From contig JAPCJU010000044.1 of the NCBI GenBank assembly GCA_027886795.1, positions 1-8,113 on the forward strand: a stretch of 8,113 bases of DNA, read 5' to 3'. Positions 1 through 5,596 of the stretch are shown here, piece after piece. The stretch's first letter is position 1. Each line of letters begins with the position of its first letter. The notes below the pieces were generated by a model. It did no database searches. It saw nothing but the letters and a program-made list of their open reading frames with translations, and was not told the origin of the DNA. The DNA is from Nitrososphaerota archaeon. GTDB taxonomy: Archaea; Thermoproteota; Nitrososphaeria; Nitrososphaerales; CADDZS01. The position numbers were made by a program, and so were the translations under genes.

Positions 1-896
1 AGCTCGCTTGGTCCGCTAAAACTCATAATCAGATATTCTATCCCGGCAGCTCTGAACTCTTCTACCTGCGATCGTATTTGATCCGGATTTCCGTAGATCA
101 TTGCTTCCTTCAACATTCCCGGCGGCATCATCTTTGACATTTCAGCGGCACGTTTTTCGACGGCGTCTCCGTCAGAATCAATCATAGTCTGGGTGAGTTT
201 TGTCTTCAATATTGAATCATAGTCTCGTCCAACGGCCTTGCAGTGCTCGCGCAAGATCGCCAGCTTCTTCTTGACTGTTTCAGGAGATCCGAATAGATTG
301 CACGCGTCTCCGTGTTTTGCGACAGTTCGGAGGAGCATTTTTTCTCCCGCGCCCCCAATCAGAATCTTGGGATGCGGCTTCTGGATTGGTTTTGGGTTGC
401 ATAGCGCGTTTTGAAGTTTGTAGTACTTGCCGTCGAAATTCACCTTGTCTTCAGTCCACATTTTTCGTATGATTTGAACTGCTTCGTCCAGCCGCTCGAG
501 CCTTTCACTCGTTGGTGGAAACGGGATCCCGTACGCCCTTGCTTCTTCGTCATTCCATGCCGCGCCTATTCCCATGAATAGCCTCCCCTTGCTCAGGACG
601 TCCAGAGTAGCTCCAACTTTTGCGAGGATCGATGGATGCCTGTAAGAGTTCCCTGTGACGAGGGTACCCAGTTTGATTTTCGAGGTCATTCCAGCAAGCA
701 CGGAAATCGTCGTCCATCCTTCGAGCATCGGCTCCTCAGGTCTTCCGACGTACGGTATCTGATGTAAGTGGTCCATGACCCAGAAGGAATCATAACCCAA
801 AGTTTCTGCGCGATTTGTTAACGTCTTGAGCGTATCGACGACCTGAGCGCCCTGCCCGTCGTAGGAATAGTTGGGATGCTGAATTCCGAATTTCAT
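1..896 (-). CDS. LLM class flavin/F420-dependent oxidoreductase (C-terminus cut by window edge)
   Basis: Reading the minus strand from the ATG at 896-894 gives 298 open codons that run off the left edge, so the stop is not seen. The product begins MKFGIQHPNYSYDG and has the layout of the luciferase-like TIM-barrel superfamily: an FWVMDHLHQIP segment (residues 38-48), KLGTLVTGNSYRHP (75-88), GRLFMGIGAAWNDEEARAYG (104-123), IGGAGEKML (180-188) and a C-terminal YGNPDQIRSQVEEFRAAGIEY block (268-288). The pattern resembles the TIGR03560-type F420-dependent oxidoreductases, which would exchange hydride between reduced F420 (or FMN) and an unknown substrate in the cytoplasm. Most of the usual length (about 300-330 aa) is present. 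The DUF6176-like gene lies upstream on the same strand, 155 bases away, so an operon is possible but not evident. An AGGAG lies about 20 bases before the ATG, too far for a normal ribosome site. The family is secure; the cofactor and substrate are inferred or unknown. Confidence 0.93.
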   Translation of the reverse strand, partial: MKFGIQHPNYSYDGQGAQVVDTLKTLTNRAETLGYDSFWVMDHLHQIPYVGRPEEPMLEGWTTISVLAGMTSKIKLGTLVTGNSYRHPSILAKVGATLDVLSKGRLFMGIGAAWNDEEARAYGIPFPPTSERLERLDEAVQIIRKMWTEDKVNFDGKYYKLQNALCNPKPIQKPHPKILIGGAGEKMLLRTVAKHGDACNLFGSPETVKKKLAILREHCKAVGRDYDSILKTKLTQTMIDSDGDAVEKRAAEMSKMMPPGMLKEAMIYGNPDQIRSQVEEFRAAGIEYLIMSFSGPSE

Positions 897-987
897 ATTC
901 GCCAAAGCTTCTCTTCTCCTATGTAATTCAAATTAGAAGAGTTTGGAGCGAATAAACTAACCGGGCTTAAGCTTCATCTTACCCGCG

Positions 988-1004
988 AGACTCAAAAGGA
1001 GTCT
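988..1004. other. Short hairpin between the two minus-strand genes
   Basis: AGACTC (988-993) and GAGTCT (999-1004) form a perfect 6-bp stem with a 5-base AAAAG loop. It lies about 50 bases beyond the stop of the DUF6176-like gene. It could mark that transcript's 3' end, but no T-tract follows on the minus strand, so terminator function is only a possibility. Confidence 0.3.
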
Positions 1005-1051
1005 GAAGCACTCTTGCAGAAGTTTCTACGAATGAAACTCAGAATTACAAA

Positions 1052-1396
1052 TTAAAAGCCGTCAGAAAACAGAATTTCCGGATATGGATCTTGTCGGGGG
1101 CGATTGAAATCCATCCCAGTTATTCTCTTTGTCCCATCCTTGAGCCATGAATCGAAAGGATCTGCGGATTGGCTAAAGTCAGACAATGCTTTCTGAACAT
1201 CATCCGCCTCCATGAATACAATCAGCGTGCTGCTACCGGGAAGCTGCTGCAGGAACCAGCCTTGTCTTTTGATTTTCAACCGCTTTGAACTTTTCTCGAA
1301 ATCTTTCCTTTTGTTCTTGACTTCGGATGCGAAGTCTCTTGCTTTACCTTCATTGCCCGCGAGGACGGGGAAGGAGAGAGCCACGAATGAGGTCAT
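1052..1396 (-). CDS. Small DUF6176-like protein, probable ferredoxin-like (alpha/beta) fold
   Basis: This is a 114-residue protein from an ATG at 1396-1394 to a TAA at 1054-1052. An N-terminal strand (MTSFVALSFPVLAG) precedes a charged helix with KARDFASEVKNKRKDFEKS (18-36). Then come GWFLQQLPGS (46-55), the strand and helix LIVFMEADDVQKAL (58-71), DPFDSW (79-84), ITGMDFNRP (92-100) and a PYPEILFSD tail. The order of a WFLQ strand, an MEADD segment, a DPFDxW block and an 'ITG.D' end matches what I recall of DUF6176, small proteins related in shape to Dabb/antibiotic-monooxygenase dimers. No catalytic residue can be named. It has no signal peptide or membrane helix, so it should be cytoplasmic. 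A TATA-like box about 32 bases before the ATG supports this start and a very short leader. The gene diverges from the DUF167 gene; the LLM gene follows on the same strand. Family placement is from memory and moderately sure; function unknown. Confidence 0.8.
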   Translation of the reverse strand: MTSFVALSFPVLAGNEGKARDFASEVKNKRKDFEKSSKRLKIKRQGWFLQQLPGSSTLIVFMEADDVQKALSDFSQSADPFDSWLKDGTKRITGMDFNRPRQDPYPEILFSDGF

Positions 1397-1424
1397 TGTA
1401 TGAAGAGATTCCGTTTTCCACGAG

Positions 1425-1433
1425 GAATATACG
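1425..1433 (-). promoter_or_regulatory. Putative TATA box for the DUF6176-like gene
   Basis: On the minus strand this reads GTATATTCC, centred about 32 bases before the ATG at 1396. In archaea transcription starts about 25 bases downstream of the box, which gives a leader of only a few bases. No Shine-Dalgarno motif is evident, which agrees with leaderless translation. Confidence 0.45.
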
Positions 1434-1490
1434 CCTTCCGATTTAGGAATATGGTTTTTTTCAGAAGTTTATCTTCGAAAACAAACAATT

Positions 1491-1508
1491 AGTATAGAGA
1501 TACAAAAT
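1491..1508 (+). promoter_or_regulatory. Putative TATA region for the DUF167 gene
   Basis: The AT-rich stretch AGTATAGAGATACAAAAT ends 17 bases before the ATG at 1526. A box centred near 1495 would place the start site about five bases before the codon. No clear Shine-Dalgarno lies between. This is a position-based call on an AT-rich background. Confidence 0.3.
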
Positions 1509-1525
1509 CCCATTAAAATCAAAGA

Positions 1526-1780
1526 ATGCTGATCAAGATTCACGCGACTCCAAACGCAAAACAAGTGAGTGTAATCAAGGTCAGTGAAACTAGCTTCGAA
1601 GTGAAGGTCGATGAAAGAGCCGAGGGCGGCCGAGCAAACAAAAGGCTTCTCGAAATTTTATCCGATTACTTCAAAGTTCCTAAATCAAAGATCAGTATCG
1701 TAAGCGGAACAAAGTCAAGAGATAAAATAGTCGAAGTAATTCTAGAGGGAACATCAAATTCGTCGGCTAGTAGTCGCTGA
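1526..1780 (+). CDS. DUF167 (YggU/UPF0235) family protein
   Basis: The product has 84 residues from an ATG to a TGA at 1778-1780. The DUF167 signature is clear: an N-terminal strand with ATPNAKQ (7-13), FEVKVDERAEGGRANKRLLE (24-43) holding the conserved GG.AN.R core, DYFKVPKSKISIVSG (47-61) and TKSRDKIVEV (62-71). The family is small, single-domain and alpha/beta, widespread in bacteria, archaea and eukaryotes, with a known fold but no firmly established biochemical role. The length is close to the family's usual 75-100 residues. The last eleven residues are Ser-rich (TSNSSASSR at the end) and look disordered. It stands alone on this strand, with a divergent neighbour upstream and a convergent nitroreductase downstream. 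Family identity is strong; function is not inferred. Confidence 0.93.
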   Translation: MLIKIHATPNAKQVSVIKVSETSFEVKVDERAEGGRANKRLLEILSDYFKVPKSKISIVSGTKSRDKIVEVILEGTSNSSASSR

Positions 1781-1824
1781 TCTTTTCTACTCAGCTGCAG
1801 TAGGGAATTATCGTTGGACTAGGG

Positions 1825-1853
1825 CCCCCCTAGGGGGGATCGCAAGCGGGGGG
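1825..1853. repeat. C6/G6 palindrome with a second G6 run
   Basis: The 14-base perfect palindrome CCCCCCTAGGGGGG occupies 1825-1838. After ATCGCAAGC comes a second GGGGGG run (1848-1853). In RNA the C6 tract could not pair with the adjacent G6 across a 2-base loop without losing inner pairs, but it could pair with the distal G6 around a 17-base loop. A GGG at 1822-1824 and a GG at 1855-1856 add further G runs. The block stands out against AT-rich flanks. Confidence 0.6.
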
Positions 1854-1905
1854 AGGCAATAATGTCGATGCAATCTTTGTTGAATGGAGCTTGACAAATT
1901 ACAAA

Positions 1906-1933
1906 TCAAGAATCCCAAATCAAAAATTCTTGA
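1906..1933. terminator. Putative bidirectional terminator hairpin
   Basis: TCAAGAAT (1906-1913) and ATTCTTGA (1926-1933) form a perfect 8-bp stem around a 12-base loop. It sits between two convergent genes, 125 bases after the DUF167 stop and 68 bases beyond the nitroreductase stop. It is AT-rich and lacks a long T-tract on either side, so it is only a candidate. Archaeal termination depends mainly on U-tracts rather than hairpins. Confidence 0.3.
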
Positions 1934-2001
1934 AATAATTCTACTTCTTCGATGAGGTTTATGCAATAATTGTAGGTGAGGAAATGGACTGCCCCAGGTT
2001 C

Positions 2002-2646
2002 CTACCAGTGATTCCAGTGTATAGCCGAACTGGACGGGTTTCGCAGTGCCGGCTTGAACTTTATTCCTTTTGTGTATGCAAGCGGAATTAGAGCAGTCTG
2101 CATTATCTTCTCGTAGGGGATCTTGAGCAGTTGTGCAGCATCCTTCTCAAAAGCAAGATGAAAAGTCGTAATCGCGGTTCCGAGCCCCCTCGATCTCGCC
2201 GCAAGAGCAAAGCTCCACGCCGCGGGGACTATGGAATACCAGATGCCTGCCTGTTCTGCCGAGGACAGGCCATCAGATCGTCCGGCGTAACACGGGATTA
2301 CCATGACAGGAACTTCATGAATATGTTCAACGAGATAAAGCGCTGAATCCCTCATTCGAGCTATAGCTCTATACCTGGGATCGTCGCTGCTAGTTGATTT
2401 ACCTGTCCCACTCGAAAAATACTCTTTCGCTCCCTTTCGATAGAGCTTACCGATCTCGTCCTTCAACTTCGCATCGGTGACCACGACAAAGTGCCAGCGC
2501 TGCGCATTCGATCCGCTGGGAGCTTGCAATGCAATCTCGATGCATTCCTCGATCACTTTCTTTTCGACGGGTCGCGTAAGATCGAGTCTCTTCCTCACCG
2601 CTCGCGTTGTCATCAAAAGCTCGTCGGATGTCAGATTAAGGGTCAT
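2002..2646 (-). CDS. Nitroreductase family protein (FMN-dependent)
   Basis: This is a 214-residue protein beginning MTLNLTSDELLMTTRAVRKR and ending at a TAG. The nitroreductase fold is shown by the N-terminal TTRAVRKRLD (13-22), equivalent to the family's R-x-S/A-x-R FMN-phosphate site. It is also shown by QAPSGSNAQRWHFVVV (41-56), the flavin-contact loop, and by AAWSFALAARSRGLGTAITT (142-161), the central helix and GLGT loop. A C-terminal strand ends in IHWNHW. Members are usually cytoplasmic homodimers that reduce nitro-compounds, quinones, enones or flavins with NAD(P)H; the substrate here is unknown. The frame stays open upstream to a TTG at 2673-2671, which would add nine residues. I chose the ATG at 2646 because a TATA box at 2671-2680 lies about 29 bases before it, and the TTG would fall inside that box. 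The gene is convergent with DUF167 and divergent from the phosphoesterase. Confidence 0.92.
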   Translation of the reverse strand: MTLNLTSDELLMTTRAVRKRLDLTRPVEKKVIEECIEIALQAPSGSNAQRWHFVVVTDAKLKDEIGKLYRKGAKEYFSSGTGKSTSSDDPRYRAIARMRDSALYLVEHIHEVPVMVIPCYAGRSDGLSSAEQAGIWYSIVPAAWSFALAARSRGLGTAITTFHLAFEKDAAQLLKIPYEKIMQTALIPLAYTKGIKFKPALRNPSSSAIHWNHW

Positions 2647-2670
2647 ATTGACAGTCAAGATGAATCGTTC

Positions 2671-2680
2671 CAATAAAAAA
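2671..2680 (-). promoter_or_regulatory. Putative TATA box for the nitroreductase gene
   Basis: On the minus strand it reads TTTTTTATTG, centred about 29 bases before the ATG at 2646. That predicts transcription starting at or just before that codon, a leaderless transcript. The position decides between the ATG and the upstream TTG, since the TTG would lie within the box. Confidence 0.55.
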
Positions 2681-2684
2681 GATC

Positions 2685-2712
2685 ACTCAGTTCTACGAAA
2701 TTGAGTGTACTC
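2685..2712. promoter_or_regulatory. ACTC/GAGT inverted-repeat cluster, possible operator
   Basis: ACTCAGTT (2685-2692) and AATTGAGT (2699-2706) form an 8-base inverted repeat with one G:T-type mismatch. The second arm overlaps a further inverted pair, GAGT-GT-ACTC (2703-2712). The cluster lies just upstream of the nitroreductase TATA box and between divergent genes, a position where archaeal regulators may bind. No regulator gene is present in the window, so the role is inferred only from symmetry and position. Confidence 0.35.
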
Positions 2713-2758
2713 TTGCTTACTTTGGAAGGCCTGATGAAAATTCGTCCCCGAGAAATCA

Positions 2759-2772
2759 TTACATGATATCAT
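2759..2772 (+). promoter_or_regulatory. Weak TATA-like element for the phosphoesterase gene
   Basis: The stretch TTACATGATATCAT includes a 10-base palindrome (ATGATATCAT, 2763-2772) centred about 30 bases before the ATG at 2798. The spacing suits an archaeal TATA box with a short or absent leader, but the match to a consensus is poor. Confidence 0.28.
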
Positions 2773-2797
2773 CAACTGGGTAGAGTGCAGGGCACAG

Positions 2798-4225
2798 ATG
2801 CGGACTGGATTTCTCGTGTTAACGATATTCTCCCTGATCTTGATCCTGTTTTCGTCCGGCTTCCATCCGATCTCGTACGGAGAAAGTGCAACCAGAACTC
2901 CTATCTCGCATGTGGTGTTCGTGATGATGGAAAATCATAGCTTCGACAACTTTTTCGGAGTTTATCCCACGACGAACGAGACAAACGTTTCATCAACGAT
3001 TTCTCAGATTCAAAAACCAATCAATTTACTTAATTTGCCGCAACCTCAGTTATCCGAAGTCCCGAACACCACTTTTTTCACTCAAAACCCCGTCGAAGGA
3101 TTCAGTACCTACCATTCTGACTGGGACAACGGTAAGATGGACGGCTTTGCTCAGCATTCCGGTTCGCAATCACTGACCTATTTTACTTCCGCACAGCTGG
3201 CGCTCGAATGGGACTGGGCCGAGGAGTACGGGCTGGGCGACATGTACTTTTCGAGCTCCTTGACGGTTACCGTTCCCAACCGCCTATTCTCCCTCGCTGG
3301 TCAGAGTTCAGTGACCGGGGACAACGGACCCCCTCCCTACCTTCCGGTCAACCAATCGATCTTTTCTCAGCTTTCAAACAATGGCGTGTCCTGGGGTTAC
3401 TACTTGGGTAATCCAGCACATGATTGGTATCCCCTGAATTATTTTTCCGGGATTGATAAGTACTCTCAACAGATCCAGAGCTGGACGAGCTTTTTCTCAA
3501 GCCTTTCAAACGGATCGCTCCCTTCGGTTTCGTGGGTCATGCCCGTTGGCGGGGGTGCTTCCCACGTCAGCCAGCATCCCACTGAAAATGTCACGACGGG
3601 AGAGTTGTGGCTGGCGAACATTGTAAATTCGGTGATGCAGAGTTCTTACTGGAAAAGTACGGCAATATTCGTCACCTATGATGAAGGAGGCGGATATTAC
3701 GACCAAGTCCCTCCACCTGTGGTCGGCGGAAACCAGCTCGGGTTCCGAGTTCCCCTGATCGTGATCTCTCCGTACGCAAAGGAGGATTACGTTTCATCCA
3801 CGCTACTCAACCATGGCTCAACACTTGCGTTCATAGAATACAACTGGAACCTCTCTCCCTTGAACGGTTTTATTGCGAGCTCGAATATTCCGCTAGACTT
3901 TTTCGATTTCAACATGAGCTATCCTTATGGCTCGGCGATTAGGGGGCCGATGGTTTCTTCCCAATCAGCAGAATTTCCCCAGCCCTTCCAGATACCCATC
4001 AACGAGCTCCCGTACTCAAGATCCGGCAATTCCTCCATTTTGCTTGGCGAAAGCTCGTCAAGTTCGAGTCAATCGATTTCTTCTACAGTTGGAGGACAAT
4101 CGACATCTTCTCCTACAATTCCAATCCAGATCTTTGAATCCCCCACTTTCCTTGTGGTCGCTTCCGTCGTTGTAGTGATTACAGTCGGGACCTTGATAAT
4201 AGCGACAAGGCACCGACACAAATGA
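2798..4225 (+). CDS. Secreted, membrane-anchored phosphoesterase (acid phosphatase/phospholipase C family, PF04185-like)
   Basis: The 475-residue product starts with a signal peptide (hydrophobic 4-20, likely cleavage around 28-31). The alkaline-phosphatase-like catalytic domain (about 36-400) carries family landmarks. SHVVFVMMENHSFDNFFG (37-54) has E45 and N46 at the metal-ligand position. MDGFAQ (114-119) follows, and SSSLTVTVPNRLF (152-164) should hold the Ser/Thr nucleophile. Further on are HVSQHPTENVTTGE (256-269), TYDEGGGYYDQVPPP (293-307) with D295 and E296, FRVPLIVISPYAK (316-328) and LLNHGSTLAFIE (336-347). The family hydrolyses phosphate monoesters or phospholipid diesters. A Ser/Thr-rich stalk (about 409-440) leads to one C-terminal helix (450-469) and a basic RHRHK tail, so the enzyme should be anchored facing outwards. 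Ten N-X-S/T sequons suggest archaeal N-glycosylation. The start agrees with the signal peptide. Its stop is four bases from that of the convergent LLM gene. Phosphatase versus phospholipase activity cannot be separated here. Confidence 0.93.
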   Translation: MRTGFLVLTIFSLILILFSSGFHPISYGESATRTPISHVVFVMMENHSFDNFFGVYPTTNETNVSSTISQIQKPINLLNLPQPQLSEVPNTTFFTQNPVEGFSTYHSDWDNGKMDGFAQHSGSQSLTYFTSAQLALEWDWAEEYGLGDMYFSSSLTVTVPNRLFSLAGQSSVTGDNGPPPYLPVNQSIFSQLSNNGVSWGYYLGNPAHDWYPLNYFSGIDKYSQQIQSWTSFFSSLSNGSLPSVSWVMPVGGGASHVSQHPTENVTTGELWLANIVNSVMQSSYWKSTAIFVTYDEGGGYYDQVPPPVVGGNQLGFRVPLIVISPYAKEDYVSSTLLNHGSTLAFIEYNWNLSPLNGFIASSNIPLDFFDFNMSYPYGSAIRGPMVSSQSAEFPQPFQIPINELPYSRSGNSSILLGESSSSSSQSISSTVGGQSTSSPTIPIQIFESPTFLVVASVVVVITVGTLIIATRHRHK

Positions 4226-4229
4226 ATCA

Positions 4230-5309
4230 TCAGCCTTTCGGTGAAACGGCGAGAATAATTCTTTTCACCTGTTCCCTAAGCCCGTTGTAGTCCACGCTCC
4301 CGGCGCCTAATTTGTCGGGAAGGTGGGTGGGATACAAGGGGTAATAAGCATAAGGAGGTGTTGGATTCGGAACCGGGAGGTTCACTCCCGCGGCCCGGTA
4401 TTCTTGGATTCGCTGTTTGACTTCTGAAACGGTGCCACAAAGCGTAACTTGCTTTGCCATCTCATCCGGGATTTTCTTGACCGCCCCCTTGACATCGCCC
4501 TCCATCATTTTCTTAGAGACCTCCTCAACATTTCCCGAAAAACCCAGATCGCCTAAAATTGTCTGATAAGAAGGTGAAGATCCGGTTGCAACGGTAAATA
4601 CGGCAACCAGTGGTTTGATCATTTCGAACCTTTCGTCGGAATCGTCGATGAGAGTGGGGAGTCCCAGAGCAACATCGAATTTATCGCTAGAAATATCCCG
4701 GCCGGCTCTCTCTGCTCCCTCTTTTAGATTTGGCATGAGATTTTCTTTCACATACTTTACGGAATAGAAGTACCCGAGCACACCATCTGCTACCTCGCCC
4801 GCGACCCTCTGCAACTGCGGTCCAATTGCGGCAACGTAAATTGGTATCTTTGGAGACTTTGGTTTCACGGTCAGGACAAATCCCCGGATGTCGAAGATCT
4901 TGCCCTTGAAGTAGGTAACGTTGAACGGATTCTCCAAAATCTTTCTCGTTGCTTGCACGTATTCCTTCATCCTCGTGACGGGTCTCTCAAACTTCGCGCT
5001 GTGCCAGAGTTCGACGTAAGGTCTTGCCTGGGTTCCCAGGCCGAGGATCGCTCTGCCGCCAGAGAGTTCGTCAAGACCCGCGACGCTCATTGCCATAAGG
5101 GCGGGACTCCTACCGTAAATTCCCACGACGCCAGTTGCAAGTTTGACTTTCTTCGTATTCATCGCGGCGGCCGTTGCAAGACTGAACGCGTCTGACCACG
5201 TGATCTCTGGCATCCAGATGGAGTCGAAACCATTCTCGTCTGCGAGCTTTGCAAAGTGAAATGTGTCCTCCAGTGAGAGGCTTTCCAGGAAAATTCCGGC
5301 ACGATCCAT
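4230..5309 (-). CDS. LLM class F420/flavin-dependent oxidoreductase
   Basis: The 359-residue protein runs from an ATG (5309-5307) to a TGA (4232-4230). It shows the luciferase-like TIM-barrel pattern. FHFAKLADENGFDSIWMPE (17-35) is the first helix and strand. ATGVVGIYGRSP (58-69) contains the strand-3 loop typical of F420-type members such as methylene-tetrahydromethanopterin reductase (Mer). GGRAILGLGTQARP (84-97), KIPIYVAAIGPQLQRVAGEVADG (155-177, cofactor phosphate region) and LCGTVSEVKQRIQEYRAAGV, near residue 300, complete the set. I infer a soluble hydride-transfer enzyme using F420H2 or FMNH2; the substrate is unknown. A Pro/Tyr-rich stretch PVPNPTPPYAYYPLYPTHLP (312-331) before the last helix is unusual and could be a substrate lid or interface loop. 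It is only distantly similar to the other LLM protein in this window (1-896), so it is not a recent duplicate. It has its own promoter and is convergent with the phosphoesterase. Confidence 0.92.
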   Translation of the reverse strand: MDRAGIFLESLSLEDTFHFAKLADENGFDSIWMPEITWSDAFSLATAAAMNTKKVKLATGVVGIYGRSPALMAMSVAGLDELSGGRAILGLGTQARPYVELWHSAKFERPVTRMKEYVQATRKILENPFNVTYFKGKIFDIRGFVLTVKPKSPKIPIYVAAIGPQLQRVAGEVADGVLGYFYSVKYVKENLMPNLKEGAERAGRDISSDKFDVALGLPTLIDDSDERFEMIKPLVAVFTVATGSSPSYQTILGDLGFSGNVEEVSKKMMEGDVKGAVKKIPDEMAKQVTLCGTVSEVKQRIQEYRAAGVNLPVPNPTPPYAYYPLYPTHLPDKLGAGSVDYNGLREQVKRIILAVSPKG

Positions 5310-5332
5310 TCTGGCAGCGAAGCATCCTGTAG

Positions 5333-5349
5333 ATTTATGTTTTTTAAAG
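5333..5349 (-). promoter_or_regulatory. Putative TATA region for the second LLM gene
   Basis: The minus strand reads CTTTAAAAAACATAAAT, with candidate boxes centred about 27 and 35 bases before the ATG at 5309. Either gives a leader of ten bases or fewer. No Shine-Dalgarno is obvious just before the start. Confidence 0.5.
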
Positions 5350-5550
5350 CGCGTCCATTATCTAGAGGTTTTGCCTAGCGACCACTTTTTCCGGAATGAT
5401 GACGAAAAAAGCGTGGATCTGATCTAAATGAAAAATCAGTCTTGTCCTGACTGTAGACGAAAGGATAGCTTTTGATTCATATTCAATGTGCCATTATCCA
5501 AAAAATCTAGAAAAAAATAAGAACTAGAAATCTAGATCTAGAGTGAAGTA
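5350..5550. other. Intergenic regulatory spacer between divergent genes
   Basis: This is the core of the 287-base gap between the LLM gene and the envelope-protein gene. It is AT-rich, with A-tracts near 5500-5518 and repeated CTAGA words. It contains a short CAGTC/GACTG hairpin (5437-5453) and a 15-codon ORF (5428-5475) with a CPDC motif that I do not call a gene. No RNA gene was recognised. Confidence 0.5.
5503..5542. promoter_or_regulatory. TCTAGA repeat cluster, possible operator
   Basis: TCTAGA occurs at 5506-5511, 5531-5536 and 5537-5542, the last two fused into the perfect 12-base palindrome TCTAGATCTAGA. A related ACTAGA lies at 5523-5528. The word AAATCTAGA is repeated at 5503-5511 and 5528-5536, 25 bases apart, and an outlying TCTAGA lies at 5361-5366. 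The cluster ends nine bases before the TATA box of the envelope-protein gene, which fits a regulator site for that operon. No regulator is identified. Confidence 0.45.
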
Positions 5551-5551
5551 G

Positions 5552-5560
5552 CTATATATT
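5552..5560 (+). promoter_or_regulatory. Putative TATA box for the envelope protein-AAA+ operon
   Basis: CTATATATT, centred near 5556, is the best TATA-like element in the window. It predicts a start site near 5582 and a leader of about 15 bases before the GTG at 5597. A second, weaker GGATATACC (5562-5570) would give a nearly leaderless transcript instead. Confidence 0.55.
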
Positions 5561-5596
5561 CGGATATACCGGTTTCTGTTAGTCGCTGCTCTCACA

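Larger units (their letters stand above)
1781..2001. other. Convergent intergenic region with GC block and AT hairpin
   Basis: These 221 bases separate the stops of the DUF167 and nitroreductase genes. The first part has a weak CTACT/AGTAG hairpin (1787-1803) and then a strongly G/C-biased block (1822-1856). The second part (about 1887-1975) is AT-rich with repeated ACAAATT/CAAATCA words and an 8-bp hairpin. I see no tRNA, rRNA or convincing small ORF here. Confidence 0.6.

Noticed and set aside
1212..1403. Plus-strand 63-codon ORF opposite the DUF6176-like gene
   Set aside because: The opposite strand carries a family-like protein with a well-placed TATA box; this frame has no such support.
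1770..1778. TAGTCGCTG shared with the sequence before the GTG at 5597
   Set aside because: A nine-base match in 8 kb is expected by chance, and one copy lies inside the DUF167 coding end.
1781..2001. Possible tRNA or rRNA fragment in the GC-rich spacer
   Set aside because: No cloverleaf, T-loop GTTC-type motif or recognisable rRNA segment could be found around the G/C block.
5428..5475. 15-codon ORF MKNQSCPDCRRKDSF with a CPDC zinc-knuckle-like motif
   Set aside because: It is too short to hold a zinc site with only one Cys pair, has no clear Shine-Dalgarno or TATA box, and could easily occur by chance; kept only as a curiosity.
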